DNA of 64,000 nt, from assembly GCF_000016425.1 (NCBI RefSeq), contig NC_009380.1, positions 3,910,144-3,974,143 on the forward strand, written 5' to 3'. The DNA is from Salinispora tropica CNB-440. GTDB taxonomy: Bacteria; Actinomycetota; Actinomycetes; Mycobacteriales; Micromonosporaceae. The notes beneath the pieces are model-generated. The model did no database searches. It saw nothing but the letters and a program-made list of their open reading frames with translations, and was not told the origin of the DNA. This document shows positions 16,337 to 24,766 of the stretch, one piece after another. The first letter of the stretch is position 1, and each line of letters opens with the position of its first letter. Made by a program: the position numbers and the translations under genes.

Positions 16337-17137
16337 CTAGACGACGAGCCTGCGGCGCAGGGCACGGTGGGCGAGCAGCCACCCACCGACCGCCCAGGCG
16401 GCGAGGTAGAGCAGATGACCGGTGACCGACCAGACCGGCGCGGTACCGAGCGTGGCCGCCCGACTCAGGTCAACCGCGTGCCAGAGCGGCGTCGCGTACG
16501 CCAGCCAACGCAGCCCCACCGGCAGCGACTCGACCGGGAAGAACACCCCGGCGAAGAGCGTCATCGGGATCACCGCGAACCGGAACAGCAAGGCGAGCCA
16601 GCTGTCACTGGAGGCCGTTGCCGCGTACGCGAAGGTGGGTGCGGCAACGGCCAGGCCGAGCAGCGCCGCCACCGGTAGCGCCAGCACCGCCCACGGCGAG
16701 CGCAGCGCCCCCAACACCCCGGTCACCAGCAGAAACGCCGCGGCCGAGGTCAGCACCCGGAACAGCACGAACGCCAGCTGACCGGCCAGGATGTCCGCTA
16801 CCCGCAAGGGTGCCGCGTACTGAGCGAAGTAGATCTTTGTCCACTGGAGGCTGCTGTAGACCGGCCAGGTGGACTCGGCGATCGCCACCTGCAACGCGGT
16901 CGACGCGAGCAGCCCCCCGACGATCCACTCCAGGTAGGAGACGCCGTCGACGCCCTGGTCGACGAAGGCCCCGACTCCCACCCCGAAGCCGAGCACCGTC
17001 AGCGCGGGAAGCAGGAACGACGAGAGCACCCCGCCCCGCCAGGTGCGCCGGTAACCGACCAGGTGATATTGCAGCACCGCCATCGCCGGCACCCGCGCCG
17101 GGCCGGGCCGGGCCCGCTCGGCCGCGAGTTGTGTCAT
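16337..17137 (-). CDS. ABC-2 type transporter permease
   Basis: This 266-residue partner permease has six predicted helices and the loop SSLQWTKIYFAQYAAPLRVAD equivalent to that of its neighbour. The ATG at 17137 is preceded by GGGAG at good spacing; a second ATG at 17152 lacks one. Twelve nucleotides separate it from the next permease. Two different permeases with one ATPase imply a heterodimeric channel. Confidence 0.85.
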   Translation of the reverse strand: MTQLAAERARPGPARVPAMAVLQYHLVGYRRTWRGGVLSSFLLPALTVLGFGVGVGAFVDQGVDGVSYLEWIVGGLLASTALQVAIAESTWPVYSSLQWTKIYFAQYAAPLRVADILAGQLAFVLFRVLTSAAAFLLVTGVLGALRSPWAVLALPVAALLGLAVAAPTFAYAATASSDSWLALLFRFAVIPMTLFAGVFFPVESLPVGLRWLAYATPLWHAVDLSRAATLGTAPVWSVTGHLLYLAAWAVGGWLLAHRALRRRLVV

Positions 17138-17187
17138 GCCTTCGCTCCCCATCCACCCGGCCCTCCGGCCCGGCTCCTCACGGCAGT

Positions 17188-18120
17188 TCAGTCGATCAAA
17201 GTGCGGCCGGTGAGGTGCAGAAAGACATCCTCCAGGCCGCTGCGTCGCACCAACACGTTGATCGGGTGCAGGCCGAGCGCGGTCACCTCGGCCACCGCCG
17301 AGTCGCCGTCGGGTACGTAGAGCAGGATCCGGTCGGGCAGCACCTCGACCCGTTCCCCGAGCTGGTCAAGCTTGCTGGCGAACGGCTCCTGCGACTCGCC
17401 CGCGAAGCGCAGCTCGACCACCTCGCGGGTGGAGTGCTGCTCGATCAGCACGCGGGGGGAGCCTTCGGCGACGATCCGTCCACCGTCCATCACCACCAGA
17501 CGGTCGCAGAGCTGCTCGGCCTCGTCCATGTAGTGCGTGGTGAGCACCAGCGTGACGCCCTGCTGCTTGAGCTGGAACAGCCGCTCCCAGACCAGGTGCC
17601 GGGCCTGTGGGTCGAGACCGGTGGTCGGCTCGTCCAGCAGCACGATCTCGGGCTCGTTGACGAGCGCGCGGGCGATGGTGAGCCGTCGCTTCATGCCGCC
17701 GGAGAGCGGCTCCACCTTACTGTCGGCCCGCTCGCTGAGCTGCACGAAATCGAGCAGCTCGGTGGCGCGCAGCCGAGCCACCCGGCGGGCGATACCGAAG
17801 TAGCGGGCGTAGGTGATCAGATTTTCCCGGACGGTCAGCTCCGGGTCGAGCGTGTCGAGCTGGGGGCAGACACCGAGGCGGGCCCGGATCGCCGGCCCGT
17901 CTCGCACCGGATCCATGCCGAGGATGCGCAGCTCCCCTTCGCTGGGCGGCGAGACACAACCGATCATGCGCATGGTGGACGACTTCCCGGCGCCGTTGGG
18001 CCCGAGGAAACCGAACGCCTCCCCAGCCGGAACCGCAACGTCGATGGCGTCGACCGCGGTGAAGCCGCCGAACCGCTTCACCAGCCCCCGCGCCTGGATG
18101 AGTGGTTGAGCCGTGGTCAC
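17188..18120 (-). CDS. ABC transporter ATP-binding protein (DrrA/NodI type)
   Basis: This 310-residue ATPase shows Walker A GPNGAGKSS (about residues 40-48), a Q-loop near VCPQLDTLD, the signature LSGGMKRR, Walker B IVLLDEPTTGLD and the switch LTTHYMDEAEQ. The C-terminal extension (VEVLPDRILLYVPDGD onward) is the DrrA-type regulatory domain. The start is GTG. It powers the two ABC-2 permeases encoded downstream. Confidence 0.9.
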   Translation of the reverse strand: MTTAQPLIQARGLVKRFGGFTAVDAIDVAVPAGEAFGFLGPNGAGKSSTMRMIGCVSPPSEGELRILGMDPVRDGPAIRARLGVCPQLDTLDPELTVRENLITYARYFGIARRVARLRATELLDFVQLSERADSKVEPLSGGMKRRLTIARALVNEPEIVLLDEPTTGLDPQARHLVWERLFQLKQQGVTLVLTTHYMDEAEQLCDRLVVMDGGRIVAEGSPRVLIEQHSTREVVELRFAGESQEPFASKLDQLGERVEVLPDRILLYVPDGDSAVAEVTALGLHPINVLVRRSGLEDVFLHLTGRTLID

Positions 18121-18226
18121 CCCCTGACCCTAGCCACCAGGTCCGACACTCCCCACCGAGTTTCCGCCCAGCCAGCCGGTCCAGCCCCGCGGTGACCGAC
18201 AGCGCCACCGCCCCCTGGCCGCGCTG

Positions 18227-18763
18227 TCAGATCTGCGGTGCGGTGGTCGCGGCGCGGGCCGCGGCGACCAGGCGCTCGGTCTCCGCCCGAACCGCCGGAT
18301 CGTCGACCGGGGTGCCCGGCTCGTACCGGACAGTCCAGGTCAGCCCATCGACCCCTGGCACCCGCCGGGCGACCACCCGGCCCTCACCACCGGGCACCGG
18401 GTACGCCTCGGTGTACGCCACCGAGCGGGTCACCCGATCTCGCACCTGGTGCGGTAGCTCCCCCGGGTCCAGCAGCGGGTAGGTCTCGGTGGGTCGGTCG
18501 GCCACCACCAGGTAGTCGTCGCGTTCGACGACGCGCTCGGCGGCGGTGACCACCAATTCCCGCCCAGACCAGACCGCCCGGAGGATGTCGTGCCAGCCCA
18601 GCCGCTCCGCACGCCGGGGTAGCCAGAGCCCGAGGTTGGTGGCCACCAGTACGCTGCCCTCCGCGCAACCCCCGGCGGCAGCCCAGGCGAGCACCCGCTC
18701 ACCGGCGACGAGCGGCGGGCGGTCTGCCGGCGACAGTTTCGGCCGGCGGCGGAACAACCCCAT
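18227..18763 (-). CDS. Conserved actinobacterial hypothetical protein
   Basis: This 178-residue soluble protein begins MGLFRRRPKLSPADRPPL and contains ERVLAWA and VLVATNLGLWLP segments resembling a small beta-rich module. No catalytic motif was recognised. It follows dnaG in the same direction after 49 nt, so it may be co-transcribed with the primase gene. Confidence 0.7.
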   Translation of the reverse strand: MGLFRRRPKLSPADRPPLVAGERVLAWAAAGGCAEGSVLVATNLGLWLPRRAERLGWHDILRAVWSGRELVVTAAERVVERDDYLVVADRPTETYPLLDPGELPHQVRDRVTRSVAYTEAYPVPGGEGRVVARRVPGVDGLTWTVRYEPGTPVDDPAVRAETERLVAAARAATTAPQI

Positions 18764-18812
18764 CTAGCACCCTCCCACGACAATCAGCCCCGCACCTCGA
18801 CGGCGGTCGGCG

Positions 18813-20687
18813 TCACAACCCACCAGCGGCCTGCTCACGCAGCGCCCGGGCGTGTTGCTCGAGGGACAGCAACTCGCCGAAGGCGGCGAAGTACTCGTCC
18901 TTGCTGCTGACCGGGTTGATCCGCTGAATTCTCGACTTGAGCTCCCGGATCCGGCCGGTCACCGCTCCCCACTGGAGGCGGGCCATCGTCACCGACACGT
19001 AGCGCGGATCGAGCTCGCCGTCGATTCGCAGCGGCTCGACAGCCAGCTCGCCGACGAGCGCCTGGGCGGCGAGGTCCTCGCATGCGTGGCGGACCGACTC
19101 GATCCAGACCGCACCACCGGTAGCCGCCGCCGCTCCCCCAGCCGCCGCCACCGCCGCCCGGACCGCGACGTGCACCGGATTGCGGTACTCCGTGGCCTCC
19201 ACGGCGTCGAACATCGGCCCGGCGAGCACCGGCGCCTGAAGGGCCAGCTTCAGCGCCTCCCGCTCGACGGTGACCTGTGGGCTGTCCGCCGGTGACGGCG
19301 ACTGCGGCTGTGCCGGGGCCCCGCGGGACGCGGTGTTGGTCTTGCCGGGGGCGTGGGCGGCAGCCAGTACGGCCCGCTGAACCGGCTCGATCTCCATGCC
19401 GAGGTCCCCGGCGAGCTTGCGGACGTACTCTGGGCGCTTCTCTCGGTCTTTGATTTTGGCGACCAGCGGGGCCGCCCGGCGCATCGCCTCCACCCGGCCG
19501 TCGACGGTGTCGAGGTCGTGCCGGCCGATCACGTGCCGCAGCGCGAAGTCGACCAGCGGTTCACGGCTCGCGACCAGGTCACGAACGGCCAGCTCTCCCT
19601 TGGCCAGCCGCAGCTCGCAAGGGTCCATGCCGTCCGGGCTGACCGCGATGAAGGTGCGTCCGACGAAGCGCTGATCGTCGTCGAAGGCGCGTAGCGCCGC
19701 CTTCTGCCCGGCCGCGTCCCCGTCGAAGGTAAAGATGATCTCCCCGGCAACGGCGTCGGTGTCCAGCAGCAGCCGACGCAGCACCCCGATGTGGTCGGTG
19801 CCGAAGGCGGTGCCACAGGTCGCCACGGCGGTCGGCACCCCGGCCAGGTGACAGGCCATCACGTCGGTGTAGCCCTCGACCACGACGACCTTGCCCTGCT
19901 TGGCGATCTCCCGTTTGGCCTGGTCGATGCCGTAGAGGACGTGGGACTTCTTGTAGATCGGCGTCTCGGGGGTGTTCAGGTACTTCGGGCTGTCGTCGTC
20001 GTCGAAGAGCTTGCGGGCACCGAAGCCAACGACGTCGCCGGTCAGGTCCCGGATGGGCCAGAGCAGCCGGCGACGGAACCGGTCGATGAGGCTGCCCGAC
20101 CGGGCCGGCCGGGACAGCCCGGCGGTCACCAGCTCATCGTGGCTGAATCCCTGCTGACGCAGGTGGCGGGTCAACAGGTCCCACCCGTCGGGCGCGAAGC
20201 CGCAGGCATACCGCTCGGCAGCGGCCTTGTCGAAACCACGCCGGGCGAGGAACTCGCGAGCCGGTCGGGCTCCGGGGGTGGTGAGCTGAGCCCGATAGAA
20301 CTCGACCGCGGCGGCGTGCGCGGCGACCAACCGCTGCCGCTGCCCCTGCTGCGGCCGAGCGCGGGGGGTGGTGTGGTCGGTCGCCACGTAGCGGAGCTGC
20401 AGACCGACGCGGGCGGCCAGCCGCTCGACGGACTCGACGAAGCTGAGATGCTCGGCATCCATCAGGAACTTGATGGCGTCGCCGCCGGCGCCGCAGCCAA
20501 AGCAATACCAGACATTTCGGGCTGGTGACACGTTGAACGACGGGCTCTTCTCGTCGTGGAACGGGCAGAGCCCTTTCAGGTTGCCGCCACCAGCAGACCG
20601 CAGGGTGACCGTATCGGAGATGACCTCCGCGATCGAGGTGCGCTCGCGGACCAACGCGATGTCCTCGTCCCGGATCCGCCCCGTCAT
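18813..20687 (-). CDS. dnaG: DNA primase
   Basis: This 624-residue primase makes RNA primers at the replication fork. The N-terminal CHC2 zinc finger is intact (Cys41, His44, Cys62, Cys65 in CPFH...CFGC). The Toprim core follows, with VVVEGYTDVMACHLAG carrying the catalytic Glu and IIFTFDGDAAGQKAAL carrying the metal-binding Asp residues, and then the C-terminal DnaB-binding region. ATG 20687 is preceded by GAGGAGG; the open frame further upstream is not part of the protein. Confidence 0.96.
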   Translation of the reverse strand: MTGRIRDEDIALVRERTSIAEVISDTVTLRSAGGGNLKGLCPFHDEKSPSFNVSPARNVWYCFGCGAGGDAIKFLMDAEHLSFVESVERLAARVGLQLRYVATDHTTPRARPQQGQRQRLVAAHAAAVEFYRAQLTTPGARPAREFLARRGFDKAAAERYACGFAPDGWDLLTRHLRQQGFSHDELVTAGLSRPARSGSLIDRFRRRLLWPIRDLTGDVVGFGARKLFDDDDSPKYLNTPETPIYKKSHVLYGIDQAKREIAKQGKVVVVEGYTDVMACHLAGVPTAVATCGTAFGTDHIGVLRRLLLDTDAVAGEIIFTFDGDAAGQKAALRAFDDDQRFVGRTFIAVSPDGMDPCELRLAKGELAVRDLVASREPLVDFALRHVIGRHDLDTVDGRVEAMRRAAPLVAKIKDREKRPEYVRKLAGDLGMEIEPVQRAVLAAAHAPGKTNTASRGAPAQPQSPSPADSPQVTVEREALKLALQAPVLAGPMFDAVEATEYRNPVHVAVRAAVAAAGGAAAATGGAVWIESVRHACEDLAAQALVGELAVEPLRIDGELDPRYVSVTMARLQWGAVTGRIRELKSRIQRINPVSSKDEYFAAFGELLSLEQHARALREQAAGGL

Positions 20688-20820
20688 CTCCGCCACCTCC
20701 TCGCCGTACATCCTGCCCTGTCCGACCGACCTCGCCGTGGCCGGGGGACGCGGGCCGGGCAACGCCGCCCGAATCCAGCTCAGCGGGGCCGGCACCGTAA
20801 GGACCGGGGGGATCGGAGGG

Positions 20821-22416
20821 CTACTCCTGCTCCTCCTCGGTCGAGCGGGCGTGGTGGAGGGCCTCGGCCAACCCGTGCCCGTGCGGCGGGCGTGCCCGCA
20901 CCACCGGGTCCTGGAGCAACTCTTTGACCAGTGACCAGGCAAGGCCGAGCATCACCACCACGAACGGCAACGCAACCATGATCGTCGCCTGCTGGAGCGC
21001 ACTCAGCTCCCCGGCCAGCAGCAGCACCGCGGCGGTGGCACCGATCAGCACGCCCCAGGCGACGACGAGCACCCGGCGCGGGCGCAGCGCGCCCCGGGAG
21101 GTCAGCGACGCGAGCACGAGGGAGGCGGAGTCGGCGCTGGTGACGAAGTACAGCGTCACCAGCGTTATGGCCAGCGCGCTGGTCAACGCCCCCAGCGGCA
21201 GCGCCTCGAGCAGCCCGAAGAGCGCCTCCTCGCTCCCGGCGGCGGTCTCGGCGACCAGGTCCGCGCCCCCGGTGGCCTGCACCCGCAGCGCGCTGCCGCC
21301 CAGCACCGCGAACCAGACCACGCTGGCTCCGCTCGGCACCAGCAGCACGCCGATCAGGAACTGCCGCACCGTACGGCCCCGGGAGATGCGGGCGATGAAG
21401 GTGCCGACGAACGGCGCCCAGGAGATCCACCACGCCCAGTAGAAGACCGTCCAGGAGCCCAGCCAGGACGGCTCGGAGAAGGCACCGGTTCGGGTCGACA
21501 TGAAGACCAGGTTGCTGAGGTAGTCGCCGATCGAGGCGGGCAGCACATCGAGGACGTAGACCGTCGGGCCGACCACGAAGACGAAGAGCATCAACAACAC
21601 CGCCAGCACCACGTTGGTGGTGGACAGCCACTTGATGCCCCGGTACAGCCCGGAGAAGGCCGAGACGACGAAGGCCAGGGTCAACGCCCCGATCACTACC
21701 AGCTCCACCGCCCTGGTGTTGGGAACCCCGACGACCCGGTCCAGGCCCGCGGCGACCTGGAGCGCGCCGAGGCCGAGGCTGGTCGCCGAGCCGAAGACGG
21801 TGGCGAAGACCGCCAGCAGGTCGATCAAGCGCCCGACCGTACCCCCGGCCCGGGGGCCGAGCACCGGGCGGAACACCGCCGAGATTCGGTTCTCCCGCCC
21901 CTTGCGGAAGGTCGAGTACGCCAGGGCGAGTGCCACTATGGCGTAGATCGCCCATGGGTGCAGCGTCCAGTGGAAGAGGGTGAACTGCATGGCGACCGAG
22001 GCGGCGGTGCCGGTCTCCGGCTCGGTTCCGGTGGCCGGCGGCGGCGACGCATAGTGCTGGATCGGCTCGGCCACGGCGAAGAAGACCAGGCCGATCCCCA
22101 TACCGGCGCTGAACATCATGGCGATCCAGGCCAGGTTGCTGAACTCCGGTCGCTCGGTGTCGGCGCCCAACCGAATGGTGCCGAGCCGGGAGAACGCCAG
22201 CACGAAGGTCAGTACCAGGAAGGTGTTCGCCGCCACGACGAACAACCAGCCAAACGTGGTGATGACCCAGGTCAGCCCGGTCTCACCGACCGCGGAGATC
22301 GACTCCGACGCCAGGATGCCCCAGACCACGATGGCCAGCACCCCGCCGACAGCGAGACCCAGCAGCAACCGGTCCACGCTCTCGTGGGCGGGTCGCCGCC
22401 CCGCCTGTCCGCCCAT
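20821..22416 (-). CDS. BCCT family betaine/carnitine/choline transporter
   Basis: This 531-residue transporter has about 12 helices and the BCCT signature around WTVFYWAWWISWAPF followed by ARISRGRTVR. The glycine-rich segment FSAGMGIGLVFFAVAEPI in helix 3 also fits. It imports compatible solutes such as glycine betaine with Na+ or H+. The ATG at 22416 follows GGAAGGG; an ATG at 22473 is possible. It stands between the SIP gene and dnaG and is probably its own unit. Osmoprotectant uptake suits a saline habitat. Confidence 0.92.
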   Translation of the reverse strand: MGGQAGRRPAHESVDRLLLGLAVGGVLAIVVWGILASESISAVGETGLTWVITTFGWLFVVAANTFLVLTFVLAFSRLGTIRLGADTERPEFSNLAWIAMMFSAGMGIGLVFFAVAEPIQHYASPPPATGTEPETGTAASVAMQFTLFHWTLHPWAIYAIVALALAYSTFRKGRENRISAVFRPVLGPRAGGTVGRLIDLLAVFATVFGSATSLGLGALQVAAGLDRVVGVPNTRAVELVVIGALTLAFVVSAFSGLYRGIKWLSTTNVVLAVLLMLFVFVVGPTVYVLDVLPASIGDYLSNLVFMSTRTGAFSEPSWLGSWTVFYWAWWISWAPFVGTFIARISRGRTVRQFLIGVLLVPSGASVVWFAVLGGSALRVQATGGADLVAETAAGSEEALFGLLEALPLGALTSALAITLVTLYFVTSADSASLVLASLTSRGALRPRRVLVVAWGVLIGATAAVLLLAGELSALQQATIMVALPFVVVMLGLAWSLVKELLQDPVVRARPPHGHGLAEALHHARSTEEEQE

Positions 22417-22521
22417 GTTCACCCTTCCGCTGGCGGGCCACTGCCCGCCTGTCCACCGATGGCCCCCTGCCATCCTCCGGGTGGCGGGGGTGGCAGCGGG
22501 GCGGAATCGGAAGGGTCGGTG

Positions 22522-23355
22522 TCAGGCCAGGGTGGCGACGGACTCCTCGGCCTCGACCTGGCGGTTCCACTCCGCCTTGCTGGCCCGCCAGCCCTCGTCA
22601 TCCACGCCGCGGCGCCAGTAGCCGGAGATGGAGAGCTGCTGGCGTGGGACACCCCGATCCACACGCAGCAACCGGCGCAGCTCTCGGACAAAGGCCGCCT
22701 CCCCATGCACGAACGCGTGCACCCCGGGCGGGAAGTCCAGCGCGCGGACCGCCTCGACCAGCGCCGCGCCCACCGGTCGGTCGCCCCGGTGCAGCCAGGT
22801 CAGCCGCACCTGCCCCGGGCTGGGCAGCGGCTGTTCCTCGTCCGGGCCACTGGTCTCGACGAGGACGGTGGCCGGCGCGCCGGCGGGCAGCCGCTCCAGA
22901 GCGACGGCGATGGCCGGCAGGGCACTCTCGTCGCCGACCAGCAGGTGCCAGTCGGCGTCGGGGCTCGGGGCGTACGCCCCACCCGGGCCGACGAAGTGCA
23001 CCGGGTCACCGGGGCGCAACGCCGCGGCCCACGGCCCAGCCAGCCCCTCGTCACCGTGGTACACCACGTCCACGGTCAGCTCACCGGCGTTGGCGTCGAA
23101 GGCCCGTACGGTGTACGCGCGCAGCCGCGGCCACTGCGCGGCCGGCAGTTCCCGGCGGATCACGGCCAGGTCGATCGGCTCCGGGTACACCGCCCCGGGC
23201 ACCGGGAAGAGAAACTTGATGTAGTGGTCGGTGAACTCGCCGACCGGCAGGCCGGCCAGCTCGTCGCCGCCGAGGACCAGCCGAACGACGTGCGGGGTGG
23301 GTCGTCCGATCCGGACGACGTGAGTGGACGTGACCTTCTTCGGACGATCCGTCAT
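22522..23355 (-). CDS. Siderophore-interacting protein (ferric-siderophore reductase, SIP family)
   Basis: This 277-residue flavoreductase reduces ferric siderophores to release iron in the cytoplasm. The FAD-binding domain holds RLRAYTVRAFD, followed by the SIP family segment DWHLLVGDESALPAI and the C-terminal ISGYWRRGVDDEGW. A perfect palindrome of iron-box type lies 4 nt upstream of the ATG and overlaps the stop of dgt. Repression by a DtxR/IdeR regulator under iron-replete conditions is therefore likely. Confidence 0.92.
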   Translation of the reverse strand: MTDRPKKVTSTHVVRIGRPTPHVVRLVLGGDELAGLPVGEFTDHYIKFLFPVPGAVYPEPIDLAVIRRELPAAQWPRLRAYTVRAFDANAGELTVDVVYHGDEGLAGPWAAALRPGDPVHFVGPGGAYAPSPDADWHLLVGDESALPAIAVALERLPAGAPATVLVETSGPDEEQPLPSPGQVRLTWLHRGDRPVGAALVEAVRALDFPPGVHAFVHGEAAFVRELRRLLRVDRGVPRQQLSISGYWRRGVDDEGWRASKAEWNRQVEAEESVATLA

Positions 23356-23359
23356 GCGG

Positions 23360-23373
23360 TTAGGTTAACCTAA
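23360..23373. promoter_or_regulatory. Iron-box-like palindrome before SIP gene
   Basis: TTAGGTTAACCTAA is a perfect 14-bp palindrome whose ends equal the half-sites of the 19-bp DtxR/IdeR box, but with the centre shortened. It begins 5 nt from the SIP start codon and contains the dgt stop codon. Confidence 0.6.
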
Positions 23374-24630
23374 GTCGCACCACCCGCCGGCGTCGGTCGG
23401 GCCACCAAAGAGCCGGGCGTGCCGCTGCACCGCCGCCGGATCCGTCAACGATGCCACCTGATCCACCACCACCCGCAGCCGGGCCGCGTCGTCACCGGCA
23501 GCCCGCCACAGCGGGGCGAACACCGCGTCCAACGCCTCGGGCGCCCGGTCGGCCAGGCCCGCGACCAGTCCGGCGAGGAGCTGTTGTTGCCGCTCGTAAC
23601 GGGCGGCGGAGCCGGGGCGACGCAGCACGTACCGCAGGGCGATGCCCTTGAGCAGCGCGCACCGGGCCCGGACCTCGCGTGGCACGACCAGGTCGGCGGC
23701 GTACCGCCGGTGCGGGCCGGGCCCGAACCGGCGCCGGGTGGCGGCCACAGCGGCGGCGACGAAGCGACCGGTCAGTGCGCTGGTGGTCGCCTTCAGCGCG
23801 GTCTGCGCCCGGTAACTGCCGTCGTAGCCCGATAGCGACGCGAGCAGTGGGTCGGCGAGTAGGTCAGCCAGCACCTCAGCGAGGTCGGAGGAGGACTCGC
23901 CGGAGTAGGTCGTCGCGACATCGGCACTCAGCGCCGCCCGCTCGTCGGCGTCGGCCAGTAGCGGACGCAGCGTCACGTACCCGCCGTGAATGCCGTCCTC
24001 GACGTCGTGCACCGAGTACGCGACATCGTCGGCCCAGTCCATCACCTGCGCCTCCAGACACCGCCGCCCGTCCGGCACGTCCGCGCGCAGCCACTCGAAG
24101 ACCGGGTGATCATCGGCGTACACACCGAACTTGCGCTCCCCCGTCCGGCGCGGCCAGGGATACTTGCTGACCGCGTCGAGGGAAGCCCGGGTGAGATTCA
24201 GCCCGGCGGAGGCGCCGTTCGGGCCGATCACCTTCGCCTCCAGGCGGGTGAGTACGCGCAGCGTCTGCGCGTTGCCCTCGAAGCCGCCGCAGGTCGTGGC
24301 GAGGGCGTCCAGTGCCTCCTCGCCGCTGTGCCCGAACGGCGGGTGCCCGAGGTCGTGGGCGAGCCCGGCGGTGTCCACCACGTCGGGGTCGCAGCCGAGT
24401 CGGCTGCCCATCTCGCGGGCGATCTGGGCGACCTCCAACGAGTGGGTCAACCGGGTTCGGAGGAAGTCGTCGGTGCCGGCCGTGTGTACCTGAGTCTTGG
24501 CGGCGAGTCGCCGGAAGGCCGCCGAGTGCAGCACCCGGGCGCGGTCTCGCTCGAATGCCGACCGGCCCTGCCCGGTGTCCTTCGCGGGCTCGTCCACCCA
24601 CCGGCGCGCGTCCGGGCCGACCGGGCTCAT
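23365..24630 (-). CDS. dgt: Deoxyguanosinetriphosphate triphosphohydrolase-like HD enzyme
   Basis: This 421-residue HD-domain enzyme hydrolyses dNTPs to deoxynucleosides and triphosphate. The metal ligands are visible: RLTHSLEVAQIA, the HD pair in LAHDLGHPPFGHSGEE, and the distal Asp in VMDWADDVAYSVHD. Its length fits the bacterial dGTPase-like family. In Actinobacteria it commonly neighbours dnaG; here SIP and BCCT genes separate them. It lies only 9 nt upstream of the SIP gene. Confidence 0.92.
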   Translation of the reverse strand: MSPVGPDARRWVDEPAKDTGQGRSAFERDRARVLHSAAFRRLAAKTQVHTAGTDDFLRTRLTHSLEVAQIAREMGSRLGCDPDVVDTAGLAHDLGHPPFGHSGEEALDALATTCGGFEGNAQTLRVLTRLEAKVIGPNGASAGLNLTRASLDAVSKYPWPRRTGERKFGVYADDHPVFEWLRADVPDGRRCLEAQVMDWADDVAYSVHDVEDGIHGGYVTLRPLLADADERAALSADVATTYSGESSSDLAEVLADLLADPLLASLSGYDGSYRAQTALKATTSALTGRFVAAAVAATRRRFGPGPHRRYAADLVVPREVRARCALLKGIALRYVLRRPGSAARYERQQQLLAGLVAGLADRAPEALDAVFAPLWRAAGDDAARLRVVVDQVASLTDPAAVQRHARLFGGPTDAGGWCDLG

Positions 24631-24728
24631 TCCGCCACGTTACGCCGGTCGTGCTCGCCGGCGCACGGGTGGGCCTGCCGACGGTCGGTGGTCTGCCCAC
24701 GCCGACGCATTGCCCTCACCGGCAGGGG

Positions 24729-24762
24729 GCCGGGTGGTGGTGCCGCTGCACCACCACCCGGC
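24729..24762 (-). terminator. Terminator after ppdK
   Basis: A perfect 14-bp stem (24729-24742 with 24749-24762) has a 6-nt loop and ends 4 nt past the ppdK stop codon. Confidence 0.7.
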
Positions 24763-24766
24763 ACGG

